A DNA stretch of 6,625 nt, taken from NCBI GenBank assembly GCA_002299195.1, contig DBOA01000001.1, positions 1 through 6,625 of the forward strand. Reading direction: 5' to 3'. Source of the stretch: Sphingomonadales bacterium UBA658 (GTDB lineage Bacteria; Pseudomonadota; Alphaproteobacteria; Sphingomonadales; Sphingomonadaceae). The notes under the pieces were generated by a model. The model saw only the letters and a list, made by a program, of their open reading frames with translations. It was not told the origin of the DNA and did not search any database. Below are positions 4,967 to 6,625 of this stretch, one piece after another (the stretch's first letter is position 1; each line of letters opens with the position of its first letter). The position numbers were made by a program, and so were the translations under genes.

Positions 4967-5941
4967 ATGGAAAGAGCAGCACAAATTCGGCAGACCGGTG
5001 GGCCGGACGTTATTGCGTGGACGGACGTTGAACTGGCAGCGCCCGGTCCCGGTGAAGTCCGCATGCGCAATCTGGCCGTGGGCCTGAACTTCATTGACAC
5101 CTATCATCGTGGCGGCCTGTATCCGATGGCGTTGCCCTCTGGCCTTGGCATGGAGGCAGCGGGCATCATTGAGGCGGTGGGAGACGGCGTGACCGACTGG
5201 CGCGTGGGCGACCGGGTAGCGACTTTTGGCCCAAGCATCGGTGCCTATGCGACAGCGCGCAATATTGCCGCAAATGGCCTGTTTTTGGTGCCAGACGACA
5301 TCAGCGACGAAATCGCGGCCGCAGGCTTGCTCAAGGGCTGCACCACCGAGTTTCTTGTTGAACGCTGTGCCAAGGTTCAACCCAAATGGGACATATTGGT
5401 GCACGCAGCGGCGGGCGGCGTCGGGCTGTTGCTGGTGCAATGGCTGAAGCATGTTGGCGCCCGCGTCATCGGGACAGTCAGCACAGATGAAAAGGCGGCG
5501 CTGGCACGCGCAGCGGGGGCCGACCATGTCATATTATATGGGAAAGAGGATGTCGCAGCGCAGGTGCGCGAACTGACGGGCGGCAAAGGCGTGGAAGTGA
5601 CGTTCGATGGTGTCGGCCGCGACACATGGGAAACATCGTTGAACGCAACCGCGCGGCGCGGCCTTATCGTCAGCTATGGCAATGCCAGCGGTGCGGTGAC
5701 GGGTGTCAACCTTGGCACTTTGGCACAAAAAGGGTCACTCTACGTCTCGCGCCCAACCCTGTTCGATTATTATCACAATGCAGCGGAGCGGGCAGCGGGC
5801 GCAGAATATGTGTTCGACATGTTCCGTCAAGGCGTCATCGATATCACAATCGGCCATCGCTACGCGCTGGAAGACGCCGCACAGGCACATCGCGATCTTG
5901 AAGGGCGGAAAACAGTTGGTTCTTCGATACTGATTCCCTGA
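4967..5941 (+). CDS. qor: NADPH:quinone oxidoreductase (zinc-free MDR family, QorA type)
   Basis: A soluble medium-chain reductase that uses NADPH to reduce quinones and related electrophiles, commonly by one electron in this family. The 324-residue product is close to E. coli QorA (327). It starts with the usual MERAAQIRQTGGPDVI and carries NFIDTYHRGGLYPMALPSGLG (41-61). A GroES-like N-terminal domain is followed by the Rossmann domain with the nucleotide-binding motif HAAAGGVG (146-153). SYGNASG (236-242) and SRPTLFDYY (261-269) are also typical. There is no structural zinc cysteine cluster, as expected for the quinone reductase branch. ATG 4967 is chosen because AGGAG lies eight bases upstream (4954-4958). 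ATG 4943 would add eight residues that contain that site. A dehydrogenase gene follows after 45 bases, probably in the same transcript. The true substrate is unknown. Confidence 0.9.
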   Translation: MERAAQIRQTGGPDVIAWTDVELAAPGPGEVRMRNLAVGLNFIDTYHRGGLYPMALPSGLGMEAAGIIEAVGDGVTDWRVGDRVATFGPSIGAYATARNIAANGLFLVPDDISDEIAAAGLLKGCTTEFLVERCAKVQPKWDILVHAAAGGVGLLLVQWLKHVGARVIGTVSTDEKAALARAAGADHVILYGKEDVAAQVRELTGGKGVEVTFDGVGRDTWETSLNATARRGLIVSYGNASGAVTGVNLGTLAQKGSLYVSRPTLFDYYHNAAERAAGAEYVFDMFRQGVIDITIGHRYALEDAAQAHRDLEGRKTVGSSILIP

Positions 5942-5974
5942 CATTTCAGGGCAAGAGTGATTCAAGGCAATATT

Positions 5975-5982
5975 GAGGGGGG
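5975..5982 (+). promoter_or_regulatory. Strong ribosome binding site of the SDR gene
   Basis: GAGGGGGG, four bases before ATG 5987, is the strongest Shine-Dalgarno sequence in the window. It fixes the start of the following gene and suggests high translation even if the gene relies on the qor promoter. Confidence 0.65.
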
Positions 5983-5986
5983 AATT

Positions 5987-6625
5987 ATGGAACTTAAGGG
6001 CAAGACCGCATTGGTCACTGGTGGGACCGACGGCATCGGTTTGGAAATAGCACGCCAAATGATGGCGCGGGGCGCCGCCGTCATCGTCTGCGGTCGCCGC
6101 GACGACGTGCTTGCGTCTGCACGGCAAGAGGGATTGGAAGCCATTAAGGCCGATCTTTCCAATGCTGCGGGTTGCGCTGACCTTGCTGCCGCGCTCGCAG
6201 GGCGCGAATTGGACATACTGATCAACAATGCGGGGATGAGCGGTAATTTCGGTCCCGGCGAGCCGCTTGATCTGGCGCTCACCGATCAGGCGATCTTCCT
6301 GAACCTCAACGCGCCGTTGCACTTGATTGGGCACTTGTTGCCCGGCTTGCTTCAGCGGCCCGAGGCGTCGATTGTGAATGTCACCTCAGGCCTTGCCATT
6401 GCTCCGCGCGCCGGCGGGCCAGTCTATTGCGCGACCAAAGCGGGCCTCAGAAGCTTTACCCAATCACTGCGGCACAATCTGCGCGATACCAGCGTTCATG
6501 TTATTGAAGCATTGCCGCCAGTCGTCGACACCGCAATGACGCGCGGCCGCATAAATGGCAAAAAGATGTCGGCAAAGGGATGTGCCGCAGAAATCATACA
6601 TGCCATTGCGACAAACGCGCCTGAG
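5987..6625 (+). CDS. Short-chain dehydrogenase/reductase, DltE-like (cut by right edge)
   Basis: An NAD(P)-dependent oxidoreductase of the classical SDR family. The first 213 codons are open to the end of the window, out of about 240-250 expected. The cofactor motif TGGTDGIG is at 11-18, and GRR (36-38) after the second beta-strand hints at NADP preference. NNAG is at 80-83. The catalytic residues are Ser134 (VTSG), Tyr147 and Lys151 (YCATK). EALPPVVDTAMT (174-185) replaces the usual PG motif with PP, as in the DltE/YdfG-like subgroup named after Bacillus DltE. That name reflects similarity only, and nothing nearby concerns D-alanylation of teichoic acid. The GAGGGGGG ribosome binding site supports the start. 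It follows qor on the same strand with no obvious terminator in the 45-base gap, so the two reductases probably form an operon. The substrate cannot be predicted. Confidence 0.88.
   Translation, partial: MELKGKTALVTGGTDGIGLEIARQMMARGAAVIVCGRRDDVLASARQEGLEAIKADLSNAAGCADLAAALAGRELDILINNAGMSGNFGPGEPLDLALTDQAIFLNLNAPLHLIGHLLPGLLQRPEASIVNVTSGLAIAPRAGGPVYCATKAGLRSFTQSLRHNLRDTSVHVIEALPPVVDTAMTRGRINGKKMSAKGCAAEIIHAIATNAPE

Noticed and set aside
4934..5527. 197-codon minus-strand open frame
   Set aside because: It lies opposite qor, whose motifs are unambiguous. The translation is rich in Arg, His, Cys and Gln with no family features, as expected of an antisense shadow.
5735..6334. 199-codon minus-strand open frame across the qor-SDR junction
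   Set aside because: It is antisense to two well-supported genes, has no ribosome binding site or recognisable domain, and is best explained by codon bias of the real genes.

Overview
The window looks like ordinary chromosome from an alphaproteobacterium, most likely a member of the Sphingomonadales. The reasons are the style of the proteins (a cysE product with a coiled, Lys/Ala-rich tail, a DUF2794 gene behind it, and a pgsA-moaD-moaE cluster), moderate GC content, and TTAACCAT-type sites that resemble binding sites of the alphaproteobacterial regulator CtrA. The taxonomic call rests on recognition only, because no search was possible. No rRNA, tRNA, insertion sequence, prophage or CRISPR array was seen.

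Layout from left to right. At 1-826 (minus) a serine acetyltransferase gene (cysE) is followed by the first 35 codons of a DUF2794 gene, whose apparent TTG start overlaps the cysE stop and which leaves the window at base 1. Divergent from cysE, oxyR (981-1886, plus) encodes a peroxide-sensing LysR-type regulator with both redox cysteines. A candidate promoter with a symmetric operator lies in the shared intergenic region. oxyR converges on a tight minus-strand operon read in the order pgsA, moaD, moaE (3175 down to 1910). It encodes phosphatidylglycerophosphate synthase and the two subunits of molybdopterin synthase. Divergent from pgsA is a 427-residue MFS protein of the lysophospholipid transporter (LplT) type (3305-4588), so two phospholipid functions sit back to back.

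From 4589 to 4966 there is no clear large gene. This stretch holds a possible 63-codon minus-strand gene for a tail-anchored membrane protein, nested inverted repeats, several CtrA-like sites and other dyads. It is the least explained part of the window. To its right, plus-strand qor (4967-5941) encodes an NADPH:quinone reductase. It is followed after 45 bases by a DltE-like short-chain dehydrogenase gene that runs off the right edge.

Functionally, cysE (cysteine supply, hence thiols), oxyR (peroxide response) and qor (quinone reduction) all bear on redox balance. pgsA and the LplT-like gene bear on membrane phospholipids, and moaD/moaE complete molybdopterin. I see no convincing new multi-gene system. 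The best lead is the possible CtrA-controlled small membrane protein gene at 4592-4895.
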